Notes: generated from the letters alone by a model not told the origin. Positions 1 to 9,048 are shown, counted from the stretch's first letter. The stretch: 64,000 bases of DNA from Ruminococcus_G sp050944435 (GCA_050944435.1 JBMNRB010000006.1:1-64000), one strand, 5' to 3'. Numbers and translations: made by a program.

Positions 1-116
1 GGGTGGCAAAAGCGGCAAAGGCGAAATGGCTTGAACGAAGTGAAAGCCAGCGTCTTTAGGCGCTGGCCGGTAACAAAGGCTTATAGCCGCAGAGCAAACC
101 ACCCGTTAGACGGGTG
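1..116 (+). mobile_element. Possible right end / guide-RNA scaffold of an IS200/IS605-type (TnpB) element
   Basis: The first 116 bases form a chain of short hairpins and end in a strong stem, ACCACCC(101-107ish)...GGGTGGT, with the loop GTTAGAC. IS200/IS605 elements commonly end in such a subterminal hairpin, and the bases before it, at the end of tnpB, encode the TnpB-associated guide RNA. No transposase is visible, because it would lie upstream of the window. The hairpin could instead be a plain transcription terminator, although no U-run follows it. The identification rests on resemblance only. Confidence 0.4.
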
Positions 117-201
117 GTGCTGATTATTTCAAAAAACGGATTTGGACTGAAAAAGGAGAATTTTGCCCATCGCCCCTCCCGGCGTTTGGAATAAAAAGGG
201 G

Positions 202-231
202 TTGACAAAGAGAAGGCTTTAATGGTAATCT
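202..231 (+). promoter_or_regulatory. Promoter of the leuA T-box transcript
   Basis: A perfect -35 box TTGACA (202-207) is followed after 18 bases by a -10-like TAATCT (226-231). It sits directly upstream of the T-box leader. Confidence 0.6.
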
Positions 232-237
232 GTTATC

Positions 238-533
238 AAGCTGAATATACAAATGCGAAGATGAGGAATAGTACATCTGTTTTTGATTTCAGAAAGCTGC
301 TGGCTGATGTGAAGCAGTAGAGAAGACCGGTGGAACTCGCCTCTGAGCGGCTGCCCGAAATCTCTGTGAGAGTAGACGCAGACGGAACCCCGACCGTTAT
401 TCTGGGGAGGATATCGATGATAATCCGTATCCGATGAGTGTATGAATGTGATTCATAAAATAAGAGTGGTACCGCGTAAGATGAAGTCTTTCGTCTCTTG
501 CTGAAACAGCAGAAGACAGGAGGGCTTTTTTTC
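238..533 (+). promoter_or_regulatory. T-box leader, leucine specifier, upstream of leuA
   Basis: The leader has a Stem I with an AGTA motif (about 268-271), an apical loop of the GGCTGATGTGAAGC type (about 302-316) and a specifier loop reading GGAA-CTC-G. The CTC (336-338) is a leucine codon just above the lower stem (GAGG with CCTC). The T-box sequence AGAGTGGTACCGCG lies at about 463-476. A terminator hairpin (GTCTcTTGCTG with CAGCAgaAGAC, about 492-516) is followed by a T-run near 527-533. Uncharged tRNA-Leu should stabilise the antiterminator and switch on leuA. The match of specifier and downstream gene supports the assignment. Confidence 0.92.
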
Positions 534-578
534 ATGTGATTGTTTATCAGTAAAAGGGAAAATCAGGAGGGAAAAATC

Positions 579-2231
579 ATGATGAACTACAAAAAATACA
601 AAAGACAGTATTTTATGCCGCCGGAAGAATGCTATGACTGGGTAAAGAAAGAATATATCGAGAAAGCTCCCGTCTGGTGCAGCGTTGATCTCCGGGACGG
701 AAACCAGGCGCTGGTCATTCCCATGAGCCTGGATCAGAAAGTCGCCTTTTTCAAACTTTTGGTGGACATTGGCTTTAAGGAAATTGAGGTGGGATTTCCA
801 GCGGCGTCGGATACGGAATACATTTTTCTTCGGACGTTGATTGAACAGGATCTGATTCCTGATGATGTGACGATTCAGGTTCTTACCCAGGCCAGGGAAC
901 ATATTATCCGGAAAACCTTTGACGCGTTAAAAGGAGCCAAAAAGGCTGTGGTCCATGTATATAATTCTACTTCACTGGCGCAGAGGGAACAGGTATTTCG
1001 GAAATCCAAAGAAGAAATCCTTAAAATAGCCGTGGACGGAGCGGCGCTTTTAAAAAAGCTGGCTGATGAAACGGACGGAAATTTCCTTTTTGAATACAGC
1101 CCGGAAAGTTTTACCGGAACAGAGCCGGAGTACGCTCTCGAGGTGGTGAACGCCGTTTTGGACGTATGGAAACCGACGGCGGACAGAAAAGCCATTATCA
1201 ATCTTCCGGTGACGGTGGAGCATTCTCTTCCTCACGTTTATGCCTGCCAGATTGAGTACATGAGCAAACATATGAAATACCGTGACAATGTGGTGCTGTC
1301 TCTCCATCCCCACAATGACCGGGGATGCGGGGTAGCCGATACAGAGCTTGGCATCCTGGCTGGTGCGGACCGTATTGAAGGCACACTTTTTGGAAACGGA
1401 GAACGGACAGGAAATGTGGACATCGTGACCCTGGCCATGAATATGTATTCCCAGGGGGTAGATCCGCAGCTTAAATTCGATAATATGCCGGAGATATGTG
1501 AAAAATATCAGGAATATACAGGTATGGAGATCGATGCCAGAAGTCCTTACAGCGGTTCGCTGGTATTTGCAGCCTTTTCCGGTTCTCATCAGGATGCCAT
1601 TGCCAAAGGAATGAAATGGATCGAGGAGAAGACGCCTGGACAGTGGACAGTACCTTATCTTCCCATCGATCCCACAGATATTGGAAGGAATTATGATGCA
1701 GATGTTATCCGTATCAACAGCCAGTCGGGAAAAGGCGGCGTAGGTTATATCCTGGAAACGAAATTCGGTTTATGCCTGCCGGCAAAAATGCGGGAGGCCA
1801 TGGGATACGCGGCAAAAGAAGTATCCGATCATACGCACAAAGAGCTGCATCCTGATGAAATTTTCGAATTGTTCAAGGAAAGATTTGAGAATATTGTGGA
1901 GCCCTATAACATTGTGGAGGTTCACTTCCAGCAGAAAGACGGCATTACCACTCAGGTAACATCCACATATCATGGAGAAAAGGTTACGACGGAGGCCACC
2001 GGAAACGGACGTCTGGACGCAGTCAGCAATGCGCTCAAAAAGGCCTACGGTCTGGATTACCAGCTGGTGACCTATCAGGAACATGCATTGGAGAAGAGTT
2101 CCAGTTCACGGGCCATTGCTTATGTGGGAATTCAGACTCCGGAAGGGAAGATGGCATGGGGAGCCGCGGTGGATCCGGATATTATCCGTGCATCCATTGA
2201 TGCCCTCGTAACGGCGATTAATAATCGCTAA
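579..2231 (+). CDS. leuA: 2-isopropylmalate synthase
   Basis: This enzyme condenses acetyl-CoA with 2-ketoisovalerate, the first committed step of leucine synthesis in the cytoplasm. The 550-residue protein has the DRE-TIM metallolyase signature with RDGNQ at residues 39-43 and the metal-binding HPHNDRG at 243-249. An extended C-terminal part fits the LeuA dimerisation/regulatory domain. The length matches the long LeuA form of about 550-560 residues. The start at 579 is chosen because AGGAGG stands about 8 bases before it; the frame is open further upstream, but those codons fall in the leader. The leucine T-box upstream independently supports the function. It appears to be monocistronic, with a terminator at 2262-2287. 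Confidence 0.95.
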   Translation: MMNYKKYKRQYFMPPEECYDWVKKEYIEKAPVWCSVDLRDGNQALVIPMSLDQKVAFFKLLVDIGFKEIEVGFPAASDTEYIFLRTLIEQDLIPDDVTIQVLTQAREHIIRKTFDALKGAKKAVVHVYNSTSLAQREQVFRKSKEEILKIAVDGAALLKKLADETDGNFLFEYSPESFTGTEPEYALEVVNAVLDVWKPTADRKAIINLPVTVEHSLPHVYACQIEYMSKHMKYRDNVVLSLHPHNDRGCGVADTELGILAGADRIEGTLFGNGERTGNVDIVTLAMNMYSQGVDPQLKFDNMPEICEKYQEYTGMEIDARSPYSGSLVFAAFSGSHQDAIAKGMKWIEEKTPGQWTVPYLPIDPTDIGRNYDADVIRINSQSGKGGVGYILETKFGLCLPAKMREAMGYAAKEVSDHTHKELHPDEIFELFKERFENIVEPYNIVEVHFQQKDGITTQVTSTYHGEKVTTEATGNGRLDAVSNALKKAYGLDYQLVTYQEHALEKSSSSRAIAYVGIQTPEGKMAWGAAVDPDIIRASIDALVTAINNR

Positions 2232-2261
2232 CCTCTCGATTTTAGTCGAAAAGTGGTGAAA

Positions 2262-2287
2262 GCCCTATTAAAAAATAGGCATTTTTT
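2262..2287 (+). terminator. Terminator after leuA
   Basis: CCTATT (2264-2269) pairs with AATAGG (2274-2279) across an A-rich loop, followed by ATTTTTT. Confidence 0.65.
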
Positions 2288-2339
2288 ATGAAAAAGTGGA
2301 GAAGAATTAGTGAAATAAGCCAAAAATGATGTTTTTCTA

Positions 2340-2368
2340 TTGACTTTGACCGAATGACTATCTATACT
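2340..2368 (+). promoter_or_regulatory. Promoter of the cell wall hydrolase gene
   Basis: TTGACT (2340-2345) is followed by a 17-base spacer and TATACT (2363-2368). This is a good sigma-A-type promoter, about 45 bases before the chosen start codon. Confidence 0.65.
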
Positions 2369-2411
2369 TTTCTTAGTGCCAGATGAAATGCGAATAGCAA
2401 AGGGAAAACGT

Positions 2412-3272
2412 ATGGAAAGCATTAGAAGATTACTGTGTATGGCAAAAATATTGCTGCAGCAGGTGGAGAAAAAACACAGGTTGAGAAAAACAGCTGTCAT
2501 ATCGGGAACTATAGTCACAGCGGCGGTGGTCGGACTGACTGCCGGAGCGGCGATGGCTGCCAGGGAAAGCGGGAGCAAAGAGGCGGCGGGCGTACAGATA
2601 GCTGAGGATGCTTCGGATCAGGATGAGGATCCTCTGTCGGAGGAGCCTTCACAGCCGGAAACTCCCAGCCTCCCGGCAGGATTTATGGGAGTCATAGAGG
2701 GAGTAGAGGCGGCGAAGGCGTCCAACAGCGAGTACCATCCCATTGGAACAAATGTGGAAGAAGTATTGGTGGGGCAGCGGACGGCGAAACGGGAAGAGGT
2801 TTCCCAGTTTGATGCCGGAAAGCTGATCGAAGAATCGGTCAACACCATTGATGACCAGTCATGGGAACTGGTGGAAAAGACAAAGATCTCCGATAAAGAT
2901 TATGAGACATTGCTGGCTATCGTGGAAGCGGAAGCCGGAGGAGAGGATATTAAGGGAAGGATTCTGGTGGCCAATGTAATATTTAACCGGGTCAACAGCG
3001 ATCAGTTTCCGGATACGGTGACAGAGGTGGTCTGGGATCAGTCGGGAGGAAGCCCTCAGTTTTCGCCCACTGCAGACGGAAGAATTAATACGGTGACCGT
3101 GTCGGAGACGACGAGAGAGGCGGTGAACCGGGCCATCGATGGGGAAGACTATTCTCAGGGAGCATTATTTTTTATTGAACGGCAGTATGCAGAAGATAAA
3201 AATGTTAAATGGTTTGACAGTAATCTGACCTTTTTATTTCAGCATGGAGTTCACTGTTTTTACACTTACTGA
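2412..3272 (+). CDS. SleB/CwlJ-type cell wall hydrolase
   Basis: This 286-residue protein probably cleaves peptidoglycan outside the membrane. The N-terminus is basic and is followed by a hydrophobic segment (roughly residues 30-50), a signal anchor or signal peptide. An acidic, proline-rich linker comes next. The C-terminal half, beginning near the residues LLAIVEAEAGGE, matches the Hydrolase_2 (SleB) domain with the glutamate expected at the active site and conserved NVIFNRV and FSPTADG stretches. The start at 2412 has AAAGGG about 7 bases upstream; in-frame ATGs at 2376 and 2388 lack this. SleB homologues act in spore cortex lysis, but the same domain occurs in vegetative hydrolases. The promoter here looks sigma-A-like, so a sporulation role is unproven. 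Confidence 0.8.
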   Translation: MESIRRLLCMAKILLQQVEKKHRLRKTAVISGTIVTAAVVGLTAGAAMAARESGSKEAAGVQIAEDASDQDEDPLSEEPSQPETPSLPAGFMGVIEGVEAAKASNSEYHPIGTNVEEVLVGQRTAKREEVSQFDAGKLIEESVNTIDDQSWELVEKTKISDKDYETLLAIVEAEAGGEDIKGRILVANVIFNRVNSDQFPDTVTEVVWDQSGGSPQFSPTADGRINTVTVSETTREAVNRAIDGEDYSQGALFFIERQYAEDKNVKWFDSNLTFLFQHGVHCFYTY

Positions 3273-3280
3273 AATTTACA

Positions 3281-3328
3281 GGCTGCGGCAGATCCGATTT
3301 CATTCGGATTCTGCGGCAGCCGTTGTTT
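3281..3328 (+). terminator. Strong terminator after the hydrolase gene
   Basis: GGCTGCGGCAG (3281-3291) pairs with CTGCGGCAGCC (3311-3321), extended inward by ATCCGA/TCGGAT, and is followed by GTTGTTTT. Confidence 0.85.
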
Positions 3329-3343
3329 TGGCGCAAAATGACT

Positions 3344-3371
3344 TTGCACAGGTTTCATTTTATGATATAGT
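3344..3371 (+). promoter_or_regulatory. Promoter of thrC
   Basis: TTGCAC (3344-3349), a 16-base spacer and TATAGT (3366-3371), 35 bases before the thrC start. Confidence 0.55.
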
Positions 3372-3406
3372 AACAGCAGGATAAAAAAAGAAAGAGGTTT
3401 GTACAG

Positions 3407-4897
3407 ATGAATATTTTGTATAGAAGCACGCGGGGGAACGGAGATACAGTGACGGCTTCCCAGGCTATTTTAAAAGGACTGGCAGACGACGGAGGCCTGT
3501 TTGTCCCGGAAAAGATTCCGTCGCTGGATGTGGATATAGACAGACTGGCCGGGATGACCTATCAGGAGACGGCATATGAAGTGATGAGCCGTTTTCTCAC
3601 AGATTTTACGGAGGAAGAGCTGAGGGGCTGTATTGAGAAGGCTTATGATGAGAAATTTGATACCAGTGAAATCGCCCCTCTCCATAAAGCCGACGGAGCG
3701 TATTTCCTGGAGCTTTTCCATGGAGCCACCATTGCTTTTAAGGATATGGCGCTGTCGATTCTTCCCCATCTGATGACGACGGCGGCCAGGAAAAATCAGG
3801 TGCACAATGATATAGTGATTTTGACGGCCACATCGGGAGATACGGGAAAAGCGGCGCTGGCAGGTTTTGCGGATGTGCCGGGGACCAGAATCATTGTGTT
3901 TTATCCCAAGGACGGCGTAAGTCCCATCCAGGAGAAACAGATGGTTACCCAGAAAGGGGAGAATACGGCTGTGGTTGCCATCCGGGGAAATTTCGACGAT
4001 GCCCAGACCGGTGTGAAAAAAATGTTTAATGACGAAGAGCTGGAGAAAAAGCTTTCCGCGGCCGGATATCAGTTCTCATCGGCCAATTCGATCAACATCG
4101 GCCGGTTGGTGCCCCAGGTGGTTTATTACGTATACGCCTATGCCATGATGTATAAAAGAGGGGAAATAGCCCGGGGAGAAAAGATCAATGTGGTCGTTCC
4201 CACAGGAAACTTTGGGAATATCCTGGCGGCCTACTATGCTAAGCAAATGGGACTGCCCATCGATATGCTGATCTGCGCTTCCAATGAGAACAAGGTGCTG
4301 TATGATTTCTTTACCAGCGGAACTTACGACAGAAACCGGGAGTTTATTTTAACTTCCTCACCCTCCATGGATATTTTGATTTCCAGCAATCTTGAGCGGC
4401 TGATTTATCATCTGACGGGAGATGATGCAAAACAAAACAGAGCGTTCATGGATTCTCTGGCTTCCACAGGAAAGTATGAGATAACCGACGAGATGAAGAG
4501 TAAGCTTTCTGATTTTTACGGAAATTATGCCAGCGAGGAGGAGACCGCCAGGACCATCGGGGACATTTATCGGGAGTCCGGGTATGTGATCGACACCCAT
4601 ACGGCTGTGGCGGCAGAGGTATACAGAAAATACAGAAGAAGCGGAGACAACGGACGAAAAACGGTGATTGCTTCCACAGCAAGTCCTTTCAAATTTACGA
4701 GAAGCGTGATGAAGGCCATCGCTCCTTTAAGCGATGCCATGTCTGATTTCCAGCTGGTGGATGAGCTGTCATCTCTGGCAAAAGTAAAAGTACCCAGAGC
4801 CATCGAGGAAATTCGCACAGCTCCCATACTTCATGATACCGTTGTGGAGAAGGACGGGATGAAGTCTATTGTGGAAAAAATACTGGGAATCGGGTGA
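3407..4897 (+). CDS. thrC: Threonine synthase
   Basis: This PLP enzyme converts O-phosphohomoserine to threonine in the cytoplasm. The 496-residue length and the lack of an N-terminal regulatory extension fit the bacterial/fungal type of ThrC. The PLP lysine is K112 in the motif ATIAFKDM, and a phosphate-binding loop follows in ATSGDTGKAA. The start follows an AAGAGG-type ribosome binding site and lies 36 bases after a good promoter. The next gene starts 10 bases after the stop, so the two are probably co-transcribed. Nothing looks unusual. Confidence 0.95.
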   Translation: MNILYRSTRGNGDTVTASQAILKGLADDGGLFVPEKIPSLDVDIDRLAGMTYQETAYEVMSRFLTDFTEEELRGCIEKAYDEKFDTSEIAPLHKADGAYFLELFHGATIAFKDMALSILPHLMTTAARKNQVHNDIVILTATSGDTGKAALAGFADVPGTRIIVFYPKDGVSPIQEKQMVTQKGENTAVVAIRGNFDDAQTGVKKMFNDEELEKKLSAAGYQFSSANSINIGRLVPQVVYYVYAYAMMYKRGEIARGEKINVVVPTGNFGNILAAYYAKQMGLPIDMLICASNENKVLYDFFTSGTYDRNREFILTSSPSMDILISSNLERLIYHLTGDDAKQNRAFMDSLASTGKYEITDEMKSKLSDFYGNYASEEETARTIGDIYRESGYVIDTHTAVAAEVYRKYRRSGDNGRKTVIASTASPFKFTRSVMKAIAPLSDAMSDFQLVDELSSLAKVKVPRAIEEIRTAPILHDTVVEKDGMKSIVEKILGIG

Positions 4898-4907
4898 ATG
4901 AAGTCCT

Positions 4908-6323
4908 ATGATGAAATGGAAAGATCTTCTGTCGCCGGTAAGGGCTGGACGTTACGGCAGCCGAAAACCGGCAGCGACAGATCTGCGCAGTGAATTTGAA
5001 AAGGATTATCACCGGATTATCGGCAGCGCATCTTTTCGGAGACTGCAGGACAAGACCCAGGTTTTTCCGCTGGATAAAAGTGATTTTATCCGGACACGGC
5101 TGACCCATTCCCTGGAAGTTTCTTCCTTTGCAAAGTCATTGGGACAGAACATTGCCCAGTATATTCTGAAAAATGAAAAGGGAGAGGATTTTACTCTTCA
5201 AACCCAGAGTGATATCTGTGATATCCTGCAGTGTGCCGGGCTGATCCACGATATCGGAAATCCTCCCTTCGGTCATTTCGGGGAAGAGGCGATCCGGGAC
5301 TGGTTTTTGAAAAAACTGGACCGGGTGACCTGCGGGGGCGTGCCGGTTCCCAGCCTTCTCACAGAGCAGATGCTGCAGGATCTGTATCATTTTGAGGGAA
5401 ACGCCCAGGCGCTTAGGCTGGTGAGCAGGCTTCATTTTCTGGTGAATGAGTATGGGATGAACCTCACCTACGGCCTCTTGAACACCATAATTAAATATCC
5501 GGTCGGTTCCACCGGAATAAATCCCAAAAGCGGAAATATCAAAGATAAAAAAATGGGATATTTTCATTCCGAAGAGTCTTTATACAGAGATATTGTAAAA
5601 GAGACCACCGCGGCGGATGTCCGTCATCCTCTGACCTTTATTCTGGAAGCGGCGGACGATATCGCCTATCGTACGGCGGATATAGAAGACGCGTTCAAAA
5701 AAGGGTGCATCAGTTACCGTGAACTGTGCCAGGAGATACAGGATATCCAAAGGGAAAAGGGAGAAGATTCTACTCTTAATCTGGTGCAGATGCTGGAGCA
5801 TCAGTACCATAACGGGGTGAACCGCAAGGTGAAGGATCCTCAGCTGTATGCCGTTCAGAACTGGGTGGTAAGGCTGCAAAGTTCGCTGATCTTTGCAGCG
5901 ACAAAAGGTTTCACCAGTCACTATGACGAAATTATGAATGGAAGCTACGGTCATGATATCTTTTATGGAACAGAAGCAAAATGGGCTTCGGATGCCCTGG
6001 GGGATATTGCGTATCGATATGCTTTTACTTCTCGGCCGATTTTGAAACTGGAAGTGGCGGCGGGCACCATCTTAAACTTTCTGCTGGACAGGCTGGTTCC
6101 TGCGGCGGTTCATTATGACACTGCAGATATGACGGATATGATGGAACAGAAAATGATCTCCCTGATATCAGAGAATTATGTGCAGACCTATCACATCTGT
6201 GCAAAGGGGAAAACCAAACAGGAGAAGCTGTATCTCAGACTGCTGCTGGTAACAGATTTTTTAAGCGGAATGACGGACAGTTATGCAAAAAATTTGTATC
6301 AGGAACTGAATGGAATTGCCTGA
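4908..6323 (+). CDS. dgt: dGTP triphosphohydrolase-like HD protein
   Basis: This 471-residue HD-domain phosphohydrolase would hydrolyse deoxynucleoside triphosphates to deoxynucleosides and triphosphate. The metal site is visible as H67 (RTRLTHSLE) and H114-D115 (LIHDIGNPPFGH), and the N-terminal FRRLQDKTQVF signature is typical of the Dgt family. Substrate preference cannot be read from the sequence; many family members act on several dNTPs. No clear Shine-Dalgarno precedes the start, which has two adjacent ATGs 10 bases after thrC, so translation may depend on coupling. A candidate 6S RNA follows. Confidence 0.88.
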   Translation: MMKWKDLLSPVRAGRYGSRKPAATDLRSEFEKDYHRIIGSASFRRLQDKTQVFPLDKSDFIRTRLTHSLEVSSFAKSLGQNIAQYILKNEKGEDFTLQTQSDICDILQCAGLIHDIGNPPFGHFGEEAIRDWFLKKLDRVTCGGVPVPSLLTEQMLQDLYHFEGNAQALRLVSRLHFLVNEYGMNLTYGLLNTIIKYPVGSTGINPKSGNIKDKKMGYFHSEESLYRDIVKETTAADVRHPLTFILEAADDIAYRTADIEDAFKKGCISYRELCQEIQDIQREKGEDSTLNLVQMLEHQYHNGVNRKVKDPQLYAVQNWVVRLQSSLIFAATKGFTSHYDEIMNGSYGHDIFYGTEAKWASDALGDIAYRYAFTSRPILKLEVAAGTILNFLLDRLVPAAVHYDTADMTDMMEQKMISLISENYVQTYHICAKGKTKQEKLYLRLLLVTDFLSGMTDSYAKNLYQELNGIA

Positions 6324-6380
6324 CAGACAGGAAAAATAATCTGCCATTTTCTGTATGGATGAAAAATCTATGTATGGTTC

Positions 6381-6409
6381 TTGTAAAATGGCATAAAATA
6401 ATGTATAAT
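6381..6409 (+). promoter_or_regulatory. Promoter of the candidate 6S RNA
   Basis: TTGTAA (6381-6386), a 17-base spacer and a perfect TATAAT (6404-6409). No ORF with a ribosome binding site follows for 290 bases, so the transcript is probably noncoding. Confidence 0.7.
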
Positions 6410-6416
6410 CAGAATT

Positions 6417-6606
6417 AAAGAAAAGGTCAGTGGTAACCTGGAATGTACGAAGCCCTATTAATTTTGAACCTACAACTTAAATAAGGGAGTCTTATATCGT
6501 CCATCGGATGTCAGGCCTCTCGTCGTGGAAGGCAGAAGATTGGATTGCGGACACCCACCTAGCCGAGCGCTAGGACTCAAAAAATAGGAACGGCATCCCG
6601 GGCCCA
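6417..6606 (+). ncRNA. ssrS: Candidate 6S RNA
   Basis: The stretch has its own strong promoter, no coding capacity and a terminator. Its ends pair: CCTGG (about 6437-6441) with CCGGG (about 6598-6602), and CCCTATT (about 6453-6459) with AATAGG (about 6584-6589), leaving a long, partly unpaired centre. The 5' segment with AAGCCCTATT followed by GAACCTACAACTT resembles Firmicute 6S RNAs, which bind housekeeping RNA polymerase by mimicking an open promoter. The length of about 190 bases fits. A covariance-model search would settle it. Confidence 0.6.
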
Positions 6607-6617
6607 CAAAAGAAAAG

Positions 6618-6649
6618 AAGAGAGTCATTGATGAGATGACTCTCTTTTC
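6618..6649 (+). terminator. Terminator of the candidate 6S RNA
   Basis: AAGAGAGTCAT (6618-6628) pairs perfectly with ATGACTCTCTT (6635-6645), followed by TTC. Confidence 0.75.
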
Positions 6650-6706
6650 ATAGCAGAGGAGATGAAAAGTCGGCTGTTATGTAGAATGGAATGGAAAGAA
6701 AAGAAA

Positions 6707-7609
6707 ATGAAGAATTTGATAAAAATAGTAAATGGGTTCATTGAACGGTCTAACCGAGATCATATCAGTGCCTATGCGGCACAGAGCGCATACTTTATTC
6801 TTTTGTCCTTCATTCCCTTTATTCTTCTTCTGATGACATCTGTGCGGTATACGCCGCTGACGCAGAATATGATTTTGGACGCAGTGGTACGGGTGGTACC
6901 GGAAGATTTTCAGAATTTTGTCAAACAGATTATTCTGGAAGTATATTCCAAGAGCCTGGCGGTGGTGCCGCTGACAGCGGTTATTACTCTCTGGACAGCG
7001 GGGAAAGGTCTTCAGGGGCTGACTAATGGACTGAATTCAGTATATCAGGTTTATGAGACCAGAAATTACTTTGCGGCGAGGATTCGTTCCGCCATCTATA
7101 CGCTGATTTTTATCCTGATTATCATTGCAACGCTGATTTTGCTTGTTTTCGGCAACAGCATTCAGCACGCATTGGTGGAACATCTTCCTTTTATCAGCAA
7201 TGTGACGAAGGTTATCCTGCAGATGAGGACGGCTCTTTCTTTGATTGTACTTTCCAGCGTATTTTTGATCATGTACAAATTTTTGCCAAACAGAAAGGCC
7301 ACGTTGAAAAGCCAGCTTCCAGGGGCAGTAATTTCTGCGGCGGCCTGGTCTGTTTTTTCTCTGGCTTTTTCCATTTATCTGGAATATTTTAAAGTTACAA
7401 ACATGTACGGAAGCCTGACTACCCTTATTATGATTATGCTGTGGATGTACTTCTGTATGTTCATTTTTTTGCTGGGAGCGGAGATAAACGCTTATTTTGA
7501 AGACAAATTCCGAAAACTGCAGCAGACGGCTCTGGATCATCTAAGGATGGAAATGCGTTCTTTTTCCGGCCATGAGGAAGATGATGAAGAGAAACAAAAT
7601 GAAAAATAA
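6707..7609 (+). CDS. YihY/BrkB-family inner membrane protein
   Basis: This 300-residue integral membrane protein has about six hydrophobic segments and the family's N-terminal signature near HISAYAAQSAYFILLS. The GxxGxxxGL-like stretch TAGKGLQGLTNGLN is also typical of YihY/BrkB proteins. The C-terminus is acidic and soluble. The family was once called ribonuclease BN by mistake; its real function is not established. The start at 6707 is preferred because GGAAAG stands 8 bases upstream and the protein then begins like its relatives. An in-frame ATG at 6662 would add 15 residues, but its purine run touches the ATG directly. Confidence 0.82.
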   Translation: MKNLIKIVNGFIERSNRDHISAYAAQSAYFILLSFIPFILLLMTSVRYTPLTQNMILDAVVRVVPEDFQNFVKQIILEVYSKSLAVVPLTAVITLWTAGKGLQGLTNGLNSVYQVYETRNYFAARIRSAIYTLIFILIIIATLILLVFGNSIQHALVEHLPFISNVTKVILQMRTALSLIVLSSVFLIMYKFLPNRKATLKSQLPGAVISAAAWSVFSLAFSIYLEYFKVTNMYGSLTTLIMIMLWMYFCMFIFLLGAEINAYFEDKFRKLQQTALDHLRMEMRSFSGHEEDDEEKQNEK

Positions 7610-7616
7610 TTTTTCC

Positions 7617-7644
7617 TTGACAGGAAATTCTTTTATGATATAAA
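7617..7644 (+). promoter_or_regulatory. Promoter of the pheST T-box transcript
   Basis: TTGACA (7617-7622), a 16-base spacer and TATAAA (7639-7644), immediately before the T-box leader. Confidence 0.65.
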
Positions 7645-7651
7645 ATGATAC

Positions 7652-7908
7652 GTGAATATACAAACAGGCTGTGAAGGTGTTAGTAGGCATGTGTTTTCTA
7701 TCAGAGAGGAAAAGTCACCGGCTGAAAGCTTTTCCAAGTTCAGACATATGTTGAGATTCCCACCTAAGCCGCATTCCTGAAAATTGCAGTAGGGAGTGCC
7801 GTGAAAAGCGCGTTAAGCTTAGTGTGAGTGCCCGCAGCGATCTGCGGGAATCAGGGTGGTACCACGGAATTTTGCTTCGTCCCTATGTCAGGAGACGAAG
7901 CTTTTTTA
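7652..7908 (+). promoter_or_regulatory. T-box leader, phenylalanine specifier, upstream of pheS
   Basis: The lower Stem I is AGGTG (about 7674-7678) with CACCT (about 7761-7765). It encloses an AGTA motif on the left and GAGA-TTC-C on the right; TTC at 7757-7759 is a phenylalanine codon. The apical helix GGAAAA...TTTTCC follows the AGAGA element. The T-box AGGGTGGTACCACGG lies at about 7853-7867. The terminator is GCTTCGTC (7874-7881) with GACGAAGC (7894-7901) and a T-run. Uncharged tRNA-Phe should induce pheST. Confidence 0.92.
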
Positions 7909-7994
7909 TTTTAAACGCCTGCAGAGCAAACTGCCAAATATCCCTTTCACAGGAAAATCAACCAGAAAAATAATGAGAACAAGGAGAATGTGTC

Positions 7995-9026
7995 ATGAAT
8001 GAAAACATGAAAGACAAACTGCAGTCCATACTGGATGAAGCGATGCAGAACATTCAGGAATCCGACGCTTTGGACAAATTGAATGACGTCCGTGTCAGTT
8101 TCCTTGGAAAGAAAGGCAAGCTGACTTCCGTATTAAAGGGCATGAAAGATGTTGCCGCAGAGGAACGTCCCAAGGTGGGCCAGATGGTAAATGACGTCCG
8201 TCAGACCATCGAAAAGTATCTGGACGAGACCAGGGAGCGGCTGGAAAAGTCCATCCGGGAACGCCAGATGGCGGAAGAGACCATTGACGTCACGCTGCCG
8301 GCAAAACGGGCGAGAGTGGGTCACCGCCATCCCAATACCATCGCTCTGGAAGAGATGGAGAGAATCTTCATCGGGATGGGATATGAAGTGGTGGAAGGGC
8401 CTGAAATAGAGTATGATTTATACAATTTCGAAAAGCTGAATATTCCTGCCAATCATCCGGCCAAAGATGAGCAGGATACATTTTATATCAACAAAGATAT
8501 CGTTTTGCGGACGCAGACTTCACCGGTACAGGCCAGGGTAATGGAACAGGGGAAACTGCCGATCCGTATGATCTCCCCGGGAAGAGTGTTCCGTTCTGAT
8601 GAGGTGGACGCCACTCATTCCCCCTCTTTCCATCAGATTGAAGGTCTGGTGGTGGATAAAAATATCACATTTGCCGATCTGAAAGGAACGCTGGAGCAGT
8701 TTGCCAAAGAGCTGTTTGGGCCGGAGACAAAAACAAAATTCCGTCCTCACCACTTCCCCTTTACGGAACCCAGTGCGGAGGTAGACGTATCCTGCTTTAA
8801 ATGCGGGGGAAAGGGCTGCCGTTTCTGTAAAGGTTCCGGATGGATTGAAATTCTGGGCTGCGGTATGGTGCATCCCCATGTGTTTGAGATGTGCGGCATT
8901 GACCCGGAAGTGTACACCGGATTTGCTTTCGGCGTTGGACTGGAGCGTATTGCGCTGCTGAAATATGAAATCGATGATATGCGTCTGCTGTATGAAAACG
9001 ATTACCGTTTCTTAAAACAGTTCTGA
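7995..9026 (+). CDS. pheS: Phenylalanyl-tRNA synthetase alpha subunit
   Basis: This is the catalytic subunit of the (alpha beta)2 synthetase that charges tRNA-Phe. The 343-residue protein has an N-terminal coiled-coil arm (about residues 1-90). The class II core contains motif 2 (MISPGRVFRSDEVDATHSP) and motif 3 (FAFGVGLERIALLKY). A cysteine-rich loop (CFKCGGKGCRFC) lies near residue 260, as in many Firmicute PheS proteins. The start follows a GGAG-type site, and pheT begins about 20 bases downstream. The Phe T-box upstream matches the function. Confidence 0.97.
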   Translation: MNENMKDKLQSILDEAMQNIQESDALDKLNDVRVSFLGKKGKLTSVLKGMKDVAAEERPKVGQMVNDVRQTIEKYLDETRERLEKSIRERQMAEETIDVTLPAKRARVGHRHPNTIALEEMERIFIGMGYEVVEGPEIEYDLYNFEKLNIPANHPAKDEQDTFYINKDIVLRTQTSPVQARVMEQGKLPIRMISPGRVFRSDEVDATHSPSFHQIEGLVVDKNITFADLKGTLEQFAKELFGPETKTKFRPHHFPFTEPSAEVDVSCFKCGGKGCRFCKGSGWIEILGCGMVHPHVFEMCGIDPEVYTGFAFGVGLERIALLKYEIDDMRLLYENDYRFLKQF

Positions 9027-9048
9027 CAGGGATATAGGAGGAAGAGTG

